Shown: one piece after another, positions 24,501 through 35,803 of the stretch
How the letters are laid out: each line of letters opens with the position of its first letter
Numbering within the stretch: the first letter of the stretch is position 1
Assembly: GCF_947507565.1 (NCBI RefSeq)
Contig: NC_089175.1
Span: forward strand, 5,321,733-5,385,732
Direction: 5' to 3'
Source: Oscarella lobularis
Lineage: Eukaryota > Porifera > Homoscleromorpha > Homosclerophorida > Oscarellidae
DNA length: 64,000 nucleotides
Made by a program: the position numbers and the translations under genes
The notes under the pieces: generated by a model
Seen by the model: only the letters and a program-made list of their open reading frames with translations
What the model was told of the DNA's origin: nothing
Database searches by the model: none

Positions 24501-24619
24501 TTGAGTAGCTCGTCGAGATCGGGATGCCAAAGGTCGATCAACTCTGGCAAGTGCAACTGAACGATTAATTCCCACCTGGGGTCTTCATTATCGAGACTAA
24601 CATCCGAATACGACGGCAT
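21586..24619 (-). CDS. Four CARD-like domains, ZU5 and Death domain protein
   Basis: The start at 24619 (MPSYSDVSLDNEDPRW) opens a first exon with two CARD-like helical bundles. A second exon carries two more. Each ends in a motif of the type CxxLLVEILPQKG, KLLIDLLPKKG or KLLLEILPKSG, then a FxxFLxxL helix. Exon 23064-22130 encodes a ZU5 domain (LTIPRGAVTGNAVRIGFTV, ILALHPCGTRFARNVTISF, KHFCKFFACL) and a region that may be UPA-like. Small linker exons follow, then a Death domain (DRWKFVARYLDV to TVEELCKALDSVSLKAAAKK), stop 21588-21586. The CARD/ZU5/Death parts are those of PIDD, UNC5 and FIIND proteins, so this is probably a cytosolic caspase-recruiting scaffold. Where FIIND proteins cleave themselves at HFS, the sequence here is HFC. 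Confidence 0.72.
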
Positions 24620-24770
24620 TTGTTTAGAGAGTTGGCAGAAAGCGTACGGGGTCTTGAGTAGCCGATTCGTGACGTCACCTTACAAAAAAAGCTTTTCGTG
24701 CCGCGATCGCAAAAGTTTCTTTTATCTAGCTAGGCAACAGAACGTCATTTCGAAGTTACGAAACGACAAA
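24620..24770. promoter_or_regulatory. Bidirectional promoter of CARD/Death and kelch genes
   Basis: Only 151 bases separate the two divergent start codons. A perfect TGACGTCA (CRE/ATF palindrome) lies at 24670-24677, near the middle. No TATA box is evident on either side. Confidence 0.5.
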
Positions 24771-26105
24771 ATGGCCGAAGCTGAGACACCTGGACCTCGA
24801 ACTTACCCCGAAAGCGCGTTGATCGGCGATGAATTGTATCTCTTCGGTGGAATGGAAGCAATCCTTCCCCACGCTGTCATATGTTACCCCCGCAACGAAA
24901 TCTGGACTTGCAATGTCCGAGAAGAGAAGAAATGGATTCGCCATTTCGCCGAAGGATCTATTCCTCCGCCTTGCTGGGGAGCACAATGCGTGGTCATCAA
25001 TGGGATCGTGTATTCGTACGGGGGAGAGACGGAAGACGGTGAGGGTCTGGAAGAGGTGTTTGCTTTGAATCCGAAGAAAATGAAATGGATCCAAGTAGCC
25101 ACGCCCGCTCATAGAAAGAAACCATGGCATCGCTCCTGCTGCTGTTTGTGGGCTATTGGAGGGAGAATGATCATGTTTGGGGGAGAGAGTGATGACGATT
25201 TTCGAAATGACGATCTCAATCATCGAGATTATCTCCAATCAGGAGCACAACGCAAAGGGTATGTGAATAATGAGATTTATGAATTTGTATTCGAGGAGGG
25301 AAGAGAAAAAGGTAAATTGCATGAATTATAATCTGAGAATAATTCATATGTTGTTGATTAGGATATTGGTTGGACGTTGAATTAAGCGGAGAAAGGCCTC
25401 AACCACGTAGCGGTGCTGCCGTGGAAATGATTGATCAACATCGAGGATTACTTCATGGAGGGTACGCTGGTGGGGAACCACTTGATGATGCATTTGTGAT
25501 TGATTTGATAGAAAAGGTAAAATCTAATTATGTTTGTCCTCAATATTTAATAAATTCTTTTAGAAGTGGATTTGTATCAATTTTCTTCCAAAACCATCTG
25601 CTCGGTCTGATCACAAAATCTGTCAATTATCAAAAACAGGATTTGTTAAAAATTGTTTTCTACTTATTGGCGGGTTTAACAGAAGAAAATTTTCAGACTA
25701 TGCTTGCATTCTTGACTTTGAACAACGAAAATCTTACGCGGTACAAAATTATCACTATTGATAACAAATTTGATCATTTTTATTAGTTTGAGCTAACCCG
25801 GGAAATGGAGGATATTTTTCGTCATTCTCTCCATTGCGTGGAGAATCGAGATGGATCCGCTCAGATCATTGTCACAGGAGGAGAAGACCCGAAAAACGAA
25901 TCTAAAAAAATTCTGACCGAATTTACTCTTGGTAATGGAATAATGCTAAAATTGTGAATCTAATTTCTTTCTCTAGGTCCGTCGAATGATTCGTACATGC
26001 AGATTGAGACTAAGATATTAAAAGAATTGAGAGAAAAGAGGTGCGAAATTTGCGTGAAAAGATAATAACACGATTTTCCTTAGAATGGATTCCATCAAGT
26101 CATAG
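24771..26105 (+). CDS. Kelch-repeat protein
   Basis: The ATG at 24771 gives MAEAETPGPRTYPESALIGD. Kelch blades show the usual hydrophobic-GG and distant W pattern: LYLFGGMEAI...EIWTCNV, VYSYGGETED, MIMFGGESDD and LLHGGYAGGEPLDDAFVIDL, with a later LLIGGFNRRKFSDYACILDF and IIVTGGEDP. Introns near 25313, 25517, 25741 and 25934 are about 45-50 bases. The last short exon ends MDSIKS with a stop at 26103-26105. There is no signal peptide, so it is probably cytosolic, for example a propeller scaffold. It is divergent from the CARD/Death gene and may be co-regulated with it. Confidence 0.7.
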
Positions 26106-27633
26106 AAGAAAGTTGACAAAAAGGAACTCGTCTCAGAGCATAAATTAGTCGTAAGTGTCATGTGACCATTGCGCTGGCTTTTACTTTTACTTTTAGTATT
26201 TCGGTATCTCCTCCTTGAATTGAATTTTGGAGAATCTGTTTTTGTATTCTGACTTTTTTGTAAGCTATTACAACGATCTCTTTTTTTACGTCTATGGTTC
26301 ATGCAATTGCCCTTTCAAAGTTTAAATGTATATTGACTTTATAGAATGAAATTGTTTTGCGATCTTATAGTATTGGCAATTTGCACGGTCAAATTGGGGA
26401 ACGTGTAAAATCACAGCAATAGTAGTCTAATACTCTTTCATGACAGAGATATGAAGAAGAATTGTCACACGAGAAAGTGTGCATTTGATATAACCCTAAC
26501 CTTAACCCATAAAGCTAACAGTGCTGAATGACGTGCCATAGCTCTGACAGCAATTGATCCGAGTCTCGCCTGCGTTTTCTGACTGGCAGGGGGTTGGAAT
26601 CAATTATTCAATAAATTGGTTCAATTAAGTGTGATGTGTTGTAGATTACGGAAGAATTAGGAACGTGAAGAAGTCGTCAAATAATTTTATTTCGATAGGA
26701 ACGGGCCATTTGACATCTTTCGCCTTCGAGTCGGGCCGAGAGCATCCGTTCATATCTAGCACGAGCGGAGGAACTGCATGGATCGAGGCGAAAACTGCAG
26801 AAGATCAACTCGGAGCAGAACGTTTTTGGTGCGCTTTTCGAACGTGGATCGCTGTTTGGGAAGCGAAAATCGACGTTTTTCTCAGCTGCGGGTCTTCAGA
26901 GTCGGCTGGTTCGATCTGTACACGAGCGAAATCAAAATTCTGATTTTAGCGAGGAAAAAGACCGCCGAGGCCAATGATGCTGATCTCATACAGCCTTTAT
27001 TAATTACGTTTACCTTCTTCTAAAGCGAGGAAAGAGATCGATCATGACGATCGCAGAAAGAACGCATTTGTGTGGCGACAATCCGGGTCTTCAGGGCATA
27101 GCAGAGTGAGCAGACTTGCAGAGCGTACAGAGTCTGAGACTAATAACAGTGTACGTTCGTGCCGTGGGCAAGATGCGGTGATTCCGGCTTCCCGGAATCC
27201 GACGCGGCAATTGTGCCTCCGTGGTGACTAAGCCCGTGTTACGCACACAAATAAAAAGCCTCGCAAGCCTTGGTAAGACTTGAACTATGGAGTCTGCTAT
27301 CCTCCTATCTCTATTTCTACACCTGGTGCCGTGCGATCATAGATACTGGAGGAATATCCTCCGGCACAAATTGGACAGATGAAAGAAAAGACGTTCTGTT
27401 GAAAAGCATCGTTTTTGTAACGCATAAGACTCTAATAGCTTCTAGGCTAAGAAAAGAGTTTACAGCAATATTCTGTAGTTAGAACCTTGTCTATTCAAGG
27501 CCACTCGATATATTGATCATATGCCAACGCAATATCAGAGTTTCTATGAAAGATTCCGATGTCTAAGACAGAACAAAATTGAAAGTAGTAGCTACGAAAA
27601 CAGAAAAGAGAATGTACGTTCAACGGTATCTGC
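26106..27633. other. Intergenic stretch with a decayed duplicate of the zinc-finger gene's 5' region
   Basis: No complete gene is seen. Bases about 26550-26985 match 32330-33005, the upstream part and first codons of the CCCH gene (see repeat entry). A short ataaccctaaccttaaccc run near 26492-26510 looks telomere-like but is too short to count. A 7-bp hairpin (attccgg/ccggaat) lies near 27180. The rest has no signal I can interpret. Confidence 0.45.
26550..26985 (+). repeat. Truncated duplicate of the CCCH-KH gene's upstream region and first codons
   Basis: Shared blocks in the same order with 32330-33005 include caattgatccgagt, gttttctgactggcag, gggccatttgac, gcagaacgttttt, gcgaaaatcgacgttt and finally cgaggaaaaagaccgccgag, which codes for the start of the zinc-finger protein. 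The match ends before the zinc finger, so this copy cannot encode it. Confidence 0.65.
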
Positions 27634-29704
27634 TTATGATATCTGGGCGTAATCAGGAACGCTAGGCTGTTTCGAGTCTCCTTTGAATAGGCTCTTTGCT
27701 GATTCATAGAGATGATTTGATTGCATCATCATTTCCCTGCTTGTTTTGCTAGCCGAGCCACCTGAAGTGGAATGATCCTTTTGATTCTGCTTCTTAGACC
27801 TACAGGGGGGATCAGGCAATGAAAATTTACAATGCCAAATCATATCCAACCTTTTATTGTAGCAGAGCAAGTATATAGAAACGAGTCCTAAAGCTACAAA
27901 CAGGGTACTGAGAACGGAAATTCCCGCTATTAGGCCTGTATTTTCTGGGCTTGCTTTGGCAGTGATCGTTTTACTGATTGATACAGACAAAATGTTGGAC
28001 TTCCTCAGTGCTCCATTCTGAGCGACTGCTGTCACCGATAAATTGTACGTTGCGTTGAAAAGCAGTTCGCAAAAACTGTATTCAGTGACGACCTTTTCCA
28101 CACTAAATCGACGATAGTCTGTAGAGCTCTCGTAAACAATAACATACGAAGTGATCTCTTTTAGCATTCGGCTTCCTTCACAAATATATGACCATTTTAT
28201 CATAGGCGGCTGAGCGTGAACCTGTTGAAGAGTCGGTCGACAGTCGTTTTCCTTCAAGGTAGCAAAGACGTGGTCAGCTGGTCGACTGTAATATGGCTCA
28301 TTTCTTGCCACCACTCGTACGTTGTAGGGTGCCATTTGATTCAGGTCAATGAGACGGACATTGGTTTGAGCACTGTGATCTCTTTTTATTGTTAGGTTTT
28401 TCACTGAACTAATAGATTGCCAGTACGTAATGAAGTACTCAGTTGCTTGCAAACGAGAATTGTCTAGTGAATTAGAGATTTGAAGAGACAATGAAGACTC
28501 TGTCCTATCACGAAGTTCTACATGAGGTGGATCAATGTCACCTGAATCGTCAATTAGTACAACGTCAAAATACTTGGTACTGCGCTTAATTCTTACATGT
28601 GATGTTCAATCTGACGCACCTCTGAAGAGATGGAGACGCGCCATTGTCTGCTTTCATGCAAATGTTACTGTCACCTCTATGTACGTTTTGAATTTCTAGA
28701 GCAAACATCACAACGGAAGTGATTTCGTCAGAATAAATTGAGTTGATGTGACTGCTGATGGTTATTTTCTCTGACAATAGAGTACTCCAACTCCATGTTA
28801 TGTTTGGAGCGGGTATTCCTTTGACTGTAAAATTGATGCGTACGTTATGCAGACAAACGATAGGATCACTAATAAGAAAGCTTACGACCACAGGCGCCCC
28901 TATAGAAAAGTTTAGGGAGCATCACGACTAAAAGAATTACACTAAACTCACAGCAGATATCTTCTTCAGCTCTAACACTGATATCTTCTCTAATCTCTTG
29001 CAAAACGTTTTCAGCTGCTAGTCTATATGTTCCTCTGTCGGTTAGTGTTACGTCACTAAAAGTCAGACCAGACCGATTCGCCAAAGGAAGTCTTGTTGCT
29101 AAAGCTCTTCCGCTAATTTTAGAAACAGTCACATTTGGCTCCGGCAACCCGGTAACGACGCAATGCTTATTCAAGGTCTCTCCAATATTGACACAAGATG
29201 TTGCTCTTCTTGTACAGCTGACCCTGATCTCTTCTGCACAACAAAGTTATATAGGCTACAGCAATTAACAATGCGGCTCGGCTAGAGCCTTAATTAATTG
29301 GGGTATAGCTACCTCCGAGGAGAAGCATATTCCACCCACTTTCAAAAACGCGATTTGCCTGGAAATCTTGAAGGATGCATTTGTACGACGTTCCGTTCAG
29401 TGATGGAGACATCAATACAGTGAATGTCGATCCGACGGTTGCGGTACGCACAGCAGGCGGCGCGGGCGACTCTTTTCCATTTGCCGCTCTTTGACTCCAT
29501 GTATCACCACTCGTAGCCGGATGACTACAATTGAGCAACACAGTGTCGCCGTTCAAAGCCCAAACGAAATCATTTACGTTTGCCTCGACCTCTTTCTCGC
29601 GCGTGCTTCCTACACACAGTGAGACAATAGAAACAATTTTTCGTCCTACCTGTGACAAGAACAAGTATCCTAAGTAGTACCAAGCAGGAACTAAGAGAAG
29701 GCAT
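27634..29704 (-). CDS. Ig/FN3 transmembrane receptor with tyrosine-based tail motif
   Basis: The first exon (ATG 29704-29702) is a signal peptide (MPSLSSCLVLLRILVLVTG). Exon two is an Ig-like domain with LLNCSHPATSG and SYKCILQDF cysteines. Exons three and four are further Ig-type domains (LNKHCVVTGLPEPNVTVSK ... GTYRLAAENV; INFTVKGIPAPNITWSW ... NICMKADNG). FN3-like segments follow (YFITYWQSISS, MAPYNVRVVARN; YNLSVTAVAQNG), then a membrane helix near 27960-27880 and a cytoplasmic tail of about 80 residues. The tail ends VPDYAQIS, a YxxI motif (Pro at -2, so not a strict ITIM). It is a head-to-head paralogue of 30314-32077 with the same exon order. It is probably a cell-surface recognition receptor; the ligand is unknown. 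Confidence 0.72.
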
Positions 29705-30313
29705 GAATTAAGGAAAATCCGGGACGTGTACCCAATTCGGACAGAAACTTTCTTCCTTTCAGTTTGCCTATAAAAGGTGGGATTGCTAGCTATGACAACC
29801 GCCTATACCATCAGTCATCGCCTCGGTTAATTAATTCTGCCCCCGTTGGCCTCGCCTCGACCGAATTCTCCAAATTCGAAAGCATCGCTTGTAAACAAAT
29901 AATTATAATTAACGACCATACAGTAGTCCATTTCAATAAACCTCGTAAAGTTCCTCCTAAAGGTGCTTTCGGTTTTGAATACGTACGAAATTGACGTTTC
30001 TAATAAATTCTGTTCTTTCGACAGGATTATAGGGCCCCAATGCAGCCTTATTCGAACCGTAAACTGAAGACGTCAAAGTGCAACAGTCTCACTCAACATC
30101 AGAGAAAATCTTCAATCGTGCGGCGCAGGGTGTGATAGAACCGCGTCGGCCATAAAGGAATTATACTAATTACTCTATTCGAATTGTAGATGATGACGTC
30201 ATTGCTGAAATCGTAGTGGTTCAATCGAACCCCTCCCCCGAGTCCCCCGAACCCCCATCCCCCCGGGGGAGTCCCCAGCCTATATACAGTACGCACGGTC
30301 GAGTGGTATTGAA
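29705..30313. promoter_or_regulatory. Shared upstream region of the two divergent Ig receptors
   Basis: This 609-base region lies between the two start codons. A C/G-run cluster sits at 30230-30276, followed by TATATA at 30281-30286, 28 bases before the plus-strand ATG. A TGACGTCA palindrome is at 30194-30201 and a TATAAAAGG at 29772-29780 faces the plus strand. No gene is recognised inside. Confidence 0.45.
30281..30286 (+). promoter_or_regulatory. TATA-like box of the plus-strand Ig receptor
   Basis: TATATA lies 28 bases upstream of the ATG at 30314, implying a very short leader if used. It follows the C/G-run cluster. The evidence is sequence and spacing only. Confidence 0.4.
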
Positions 30314-32077
30314 ATGGCCGGTATACATGTAAACTTTGTCTGGATCTTCCTAATAGCGATGGAAGCTTATTTAACAGGTAAGAAACACCTTGGTCCAGGA
30401 ATCTTTTGAACTCACAAATCTTCAGTAGAGGCGACCGCTCGTGTGAAAGTGGTCGTGGCTGATGTGAACGATGCTGTCTGGGCTTTCAACGGAGACACTA
30501 TAGTACTCAACTGCAGTCATCCGGCTACGAGTGGAGATGTATGGAGCCAAAGAACGCCAGACGGAACAGAGTCCCCCGGTCCGCCAACTGTACGCACTCC
30601 TAAAGTCGGATCGACATTCACTGTCACTGCATCGCCATCTCTGAACGGAAATTCATATAAGTGCATTCTCCAAGATTTCAGGGGTATTCGCATTTTCGAA
30701 AGTGGGTGGATAACGATTCTCTCCTAATTAATTTGTACATACGTAACAGACGACGTACGCGTGATCGAACATATATTTTTCCGTTCTCTCAGATAAAATG
30801 AATGTGACTTGCACCAGTCAAGCGACGGTTTGCGCGACGGTGAGTCAATCCCTAACGAAGCGTTGCACCGTCAGCGGAATCCCAATGCCAAATATCACTG
30901 TGCAAAAACTAAGTGGGCCGGCATCATCACTTCCTTCGGCAAATCAGTTTGGCTTGACTTTCAGTGCCGTGGCACTAGAAGACAGAGGAATTTACGCGGT
31001 GACCGCTAAAAATGTTTTGGAAGAGAAAACGTCAGGCGTTTCAATACAACTTGGAGTCGATATCTGTGGTAATTACCTACGTACTGAAGGTGTATTCAGG
31101 TATCTAACGTCTGTTATAGTGGCACCCACGTTGGTTAATGCCTCTATTCCTGAATGCATTATTTGTCGCAGTGCGGCTCTTATTCGCTACACGGTGAAAG
31201 GAATGCCTACTCCACATATTACGTGGGCTTCATCCTTTGGAGGGCGTGCTACTGTTCACAGACCCGTTGAATCAAAAGATGCGGATGGCGTCACTTCAGT
31301 TGTAACATCAACGCTAGAGATTCGAACACGACGAACTGATAGCGATAGTTCGATTTGCGCGGAAGCAAAAAATGGAATGAATCCAATTACTAGCACTAAG
31401 CGGTGCTTTGCAATTAATATTACATGTAAGAACTCCGTTATATATTATTTATTGTTTTGATTTCAATTAATTAAGGCACTCCTGGTGCTCCAGGTGTGAA
31501 AACAAAGCCAGAGACAAATACGTCTGTTAATTTGATTATCACTGAGCCTACATTTGGTGGTGGAAGTAACATAATTTTTTACTTCATTAATGTGTCTGAT
31601 CCGAACGGGCAGAAGCGTTTGCCAGACATGAATGTATCAAAAACCGGCGGGGCAACAAAAGTGCTTTTGTCATCTCTATTACCAGGCACTAACTACACTA
31701 TTGCTGTTGCTGCGGTAAACAGCATTGGTCAGGGACCCTCTTCCCTCGTCAGTGTTTCAATTGCAGGTTTATCTGATAAAATTATTAATATTGAAAATCA
31801 TTTTTTCGTGCTTATAGGCATTCGGAGGAAAGGATCGGGTGATACTGTTACAATAGGTCTCAAACCTGGAGTGATTGTTGGAATTTCATTGGGTTCTGCA
31901 GGTTCTGTTGTAGCTGCAATTATCGTTATCATTGTGAAAAAGAAAATCAGCTCAAGAAAGAAAAAGAGCCGTGACAGCGCAGACAGTTGTGCAAATGGTG
32001 GTCAATATACTGGCTCATCTGGTCCTATTACCTATTCAGATGTGACCAAGGCGAAATACTACGAGACCTCGCTGTAG
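30314..32077 (+). CDS. Ig/FN3 transmembrane receptor with an ITIM-type motif
   Basis: The ATG at 30314 encodes a signal peptide (MAGIHVNFVWIFLIAMEAY). Exons then give an Ig-like domain (VLNCSHPATSGDVWSQR ... SYKCILQDF), a second (LTKRCTVSGIPMPNITVQK ... GIYAVTAKNV), a third (IRYTVKGMPTPHITWAS ... SICAEAKNG), an FN3 domain (LIITEPTFGGGSNIIFYFI ... YTIAVAAVNSIGQGP) and a membrane helix around 31868-31938. The helix is followed by a basic stop-transfer run (KKKISSRKKKSR). The tail contains ITYSDV, an exact fit to the inhibitory motif [S/I/V/L]xYxx[I/V/L], then KYYETSL at the end (stop 32075-32077). Ig receptors with ITIMs recruit SH2 phosphatases in vertebrates; that role here is inference. It is a paralogue of 27634-29704. 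Confidence 0.75.
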
Positions 32078-32329
32078 GTCGCCGATTCACACTTATTTAT
32101 GACGTCAGGGACTTTAAGGCTGAATGTTGTAGAAAATTAGAAATTAGATTTTTCGTCCATAGTAGATGGTTTTCTTTTCGTTCCTGTGTAGTAAGGAATT
32201 GTTGATTTGTAGCCACTTAGAAAAGGTGTGGTTGACTTGATTAATTAATTAAAAATCGACGTGATTTGACACGACGATGCGTCCCTTTACTACGCCACTG
32301 AATCGACGGAATCGATAAGAAGTCCGAGC

Positions 32330-33005
32330 TCAATTGATCCGAGTGCAAACCGTTTTCTGACTGGCAGAGGGTTGGGATCAACTATATAAATTGAAGGAGT
32401 CGTCAATTTTGCTTAGAGTCTGCATGAGGAACCGTACGTTAGATCTGATGCATTTGGAGCCGTTTATCCATCTACGATCGAGTCTTGCCAAGATGAAAGA
32501 CAGCGATTCGTACTGAATATTAAGTAGGCTTCTGCGGGCCATTTGACTTCGACCGCGCCTTCGGGTCCGATCGAGACCATCCGCTCATGGGGATCAAGGC
32601 GATAATAGGTCTTACTTGCGCTCTGCGCGTTTCTTCCTCTCTTCCAACTCGCGGATCGACTCTAATTGAGAGCAGAACGTTTTTGATGCGCTTATCGAAC
32701 GTGGATCCGCTGTCCGGGAGGCGAAAATCGACGTTTTCTCAAGCTGCTTGAAGCTGCGCATACGGGTCTTCAGCGATGCCACTCCATGGATTCTGTTTGG
32801 CCATGGTTTGGCTTCTCTCAAGCGAAATTAGAGCTGCCTTAGTTCGATTCGTGTCTAACGTGTGCAAATGGGTGTGCGATGTTTGAGTGACTCACGACGA
32901 TCGATCAATCGATCCAATCATAGACGACGTTTCGCTTTCGACACACCTTTCCGCTTTCTGCTATGGCAGGCAGATTCCCTTCGCGAGGAAAAAGACCGCC
33001 GAGAC
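32330..33005 (+). repeat. Source copy of the segment duplicated at 26550-26985
   Basis: The upstream region and first codons of the CCCH gene share ordered blocks with 26550-26985. The two are separated by both Ig receptors and are in the same orientation, so the duplication brackets the Ig pair. Confidence 0.6.
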
Positions 33006-35385
33006 CACTCTACGACGCTCAAAAGCATCGCAAACCTTGCAAATTCTTCCAGCAGGGAACGTGCAGGAAGGGCGTCGATTGCAATTTTCTGCACGACGCC
33101 AGCAGGAAACGGCTACAAGAAGTGCTCTCCAGTGGTGATTCTGGACGACGTCCAGGCGAAGAAGAGATTCCCGTACCCTTGTATCTTGGATACGTAGCTG
33201 GAAGAGGTGTTAGAGACCGCAGACTTTTGGATCTTTAGCCTCTAAGAGATATAGGGGGGTGGTGGCTGGATCCGGAAGCCGAAAAGCACAACGTCAAAGC
33301 TAGAATCGAAAAGAAAATGATCTACGTCAAAGGATCTTCAGCAGACGTCAGCGCCTTCAAGGAAGCGGTCCATGCCAGAATGGTTCGATCAGATGTTCTT
33401 CAAAGGAATCGATGCATTTATTTGTCGCTTTTATAGGAGAGCGTGGTCATTGATTACTTGCCCGTGCCTGATCAAATTTCGATGCATTACGTTGTGGGTC
33501 GGCAAGGATCCACGATGAAGCTCATAGTCGACGAAGACAGGGAAGACAAGGAAACGTTCTGCTGGCCGTCAATAGACCGCGAGAAAAAGGTTCATCGCGT
33601 TTGTCCACCTGAATCAATAGTGACGTGAGCTTTTCTAGGAAATAAAGCTCGTCTCCTCGTCTCAGTCCAAAATAGACGCGGTTGCAAATCGATTAAAATC
33701 GAGAGTGTTTTCCATGGTATAGAGCTTACTCAAAGAAATGATGATTTAAATTGAATTATTGATTGTCTTTAGTCGCCAGTTCTGAGCAGTGTGACATGTT
33801 ATGATACCAAAAAGTCCTCTTCTGTCCGACTGTGCTTTCAACCGCACAAAGGCTATCATTCTCGTTCCTTGGCTCGTAGACAAAAGCATACACTTCATTT
33901 GGCAGTAACAACTGATTATAGAAAAACGCAATCACGTGAAAAATAGAACTTTATAGACACAAGCTCAAGACTTGAGTTGTGCCGATGAGGATGCCGAAAG
34001 CGTACTGCGAAAAGGCCTAAATAGCCTCAAATTAGAGCCCTCAAAGTCTTTTGATCCTACATCAACAGCCACGCCCAGTTGGAGTAAAACAAGGTGCCTA
34101 CTAGTTAGTGATTCCTTTTCGAGAATAGCTTAGCCTTTACTAACGGTTTTGTGTAGAAAACCACCTAGTGGTCTCATTCACTCCGAGAACCTTCTCTTCG
34201 TACGCCATTGCCTGATGAATCAGCTCAACGAACTGAAAGACTATAAAGGCCAAATTAGACTTGAAGCGAGGTCAGCGCTGTTCATTCCGATTGTCGCAGA
34301 TTTACGACGTCGTTTGCGTGCGCAGGATCGGCAAGGTATTGTGGACCGACGTCCCACCAGAAATTGCTTCCTCCGAGCACGACATACTGGACTTCGAAGA
34401 GAATATCTTTCCCGCGCTGAAGACTTCCTTTTCGACATTGTGCGACTGAAATAGAATTTCACCGCTTGATCTGTTTATAGTGTACGGTTTTCTTAGCATA
34501 TCGACGCCCCTTACCGAGCTCGTTGACGATTTGGGCAAACCACACGTCGTGGAGACGTACGACTTCAAACTGTGGTCACCGCAATATCGACGTCTGGATT
34601 TGCGCGTGGCTAAAGTTGACGGCGGAAGCCTCGAATTGTACGCTGCCTACAAAAACGAAATGAAGAGATTCGTGGCAAATTGGGTCTTCTTGGAAGGGTG
34701 CTCGCACCATCGTCGATCACCCACTATAATTTATAATTGCATTCTCTGATTAGACGTCACGATGTGCGATTTGCACTTAACACTCGCGAACTGGTTCCAC
34801 TCGACGATCCGACAGTTCAGAAATTTGCAAAGTCGTTGGAGATCAAGTAAGTTTCGTTCGTGTCATTATGAAGTTATTTTAATTATTTAATTATGTATTT
34901 ATTTTTCACGAAGCGAACGAGGTCATTTGACCTTTGAAGTGGCACCAGATCGGCGTGTTGACTTTGTTAGGCACAAAGTTAAGTCCAGTTACGTCATAGA
35001 AAACTTTGCAGTTGAAACTGCTGACGTGGAAGACTTCAATGTCTCAAAGCCCAAATTCGAAAAAGCTAAACCTGGAACGAAGATTGCTTTAGACTTTGGA
35101 AGTGATTGTCATCATGAGGTTGAGGTTAGAAGAGAAATTATGTAGGAGAAGTTGAATGGATCGCATCTTTCTGTTACACAGCTTCTCAACTTATCCTGGC
35201 TGGTGGCATTCTCTTCAGTCATTCCGAAATCAGATATGGGGCAATTTTTCAATAAGCATCAGTGCCCGTTGCCATCGAAGATAACACCGCCTGAGAAATG
35301 GAGTCCTGAAGATATAGTGAAGGAACTTCCAGACTTCATAGAAACGCTCGAATGTGTGGTAGAGAGTCTAAAATCAGAAGAATAA
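32963..35385 (+). CDS. CCCH zinc-finger and KH-like RNA-binding protein
   Basis: The ATG at 32963 gives MAGRFPSRGKRPPRPLYDAQ. A CCCH zinc finger follows at once (CKFFQQGTCRKGVDCNFLH, C-x7-C-x5-C-x3-H), a type that binds RNA. The next exons carry a KH-like motif (VVIDYLPVPDQISMHYVVG then RQGSTMKLI, with the G-x-x-G loop as GRQG). A long uncharacterised C-terminal half follows, including KGQIRLEAR, KVLWTDVPPEIASSEHDILD, HVVETYDFKLWSPQYRRLDL, DVRFALNTRELVPLDDPTV and a last exon ending ETLECVVESLKSEE (stop 35383-35385). Near 34270 the coding frame seems to step by one base, with no room for a normal intron, which may be a sequencing error or real damage. It is probably an RNA-regulating protein. 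Confidence 0.6.
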
Positions 35386-35803
35386 GATAACCTTAGTGCC
35401 TGTCTAGGTCTGTCTACTCTTTGAGTCTTGTGTAATAAAGTTTGTCGAACGTACTGTACCTCTGATTGATACAAATTTGGTCGAGCTCTTTGTTCACTTT
35501 CAATCTCCCATTGGCTGCGGGAACGAGAACGTCAGATTTTCGTTTGTTTGACCGTCTTTCATCTGAAAAACGCTATCAAACTACTAGAAAATACGTACAT
35601 TATACCAGTGATACCGCATTGAGCACCAAAAGAAACTACAAACTGTGTAACATTGACATAATAGCAAATATCGACTACCCAGTATTTTAAATTCAGTACA
35701 ATAAGTTTGATCTCATATACTTCAAAAGTATAGAGATAGAACGATGATCTAAAAAAGGCCAAGCCTTTTCTAATTACAGTCATTTTAATTACTTAGGGGG
35801 TTA
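35386..35803. other. Spacer between convergent CCCH and kelch-TIR genes
   Basis: These 418 bases hold the 3' ends of two convergent genes. An aataaag polyadenylation-type signal lies at about 35434-35440 for the plus-strand gene. Otherwise it is AT-rich with no recognisable frame. Confidence 0.45.

Noticed and set aside
26018-26302. Minus-strand 94-codon frame after the kelch gene
   Set aside because: Low-complexity basic composition, overlaps the last kelch exons on the other strand, no motif.
26490-26512. Telomere-like ccctaaccttaaccc run
   Set aside because: Only two or three imperfect units, with normal genes on both sides; not a telomere or a convincing interstitial array.
27100-27270. 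Second SINE-like copy (gtgggcaagatgcggtg)
   Set aside because: Only a 15-base core resembles the 9130-9345 segment; no tRNA-like box or flanking duplication could be shown.
29770-29782. TATAAAAGG as promoter of the minus-strand Ig receptor
   Set aside because: It is oriented toward the plus strand, away from that gene, and is too far from the plus-strand start to be its TATA box.
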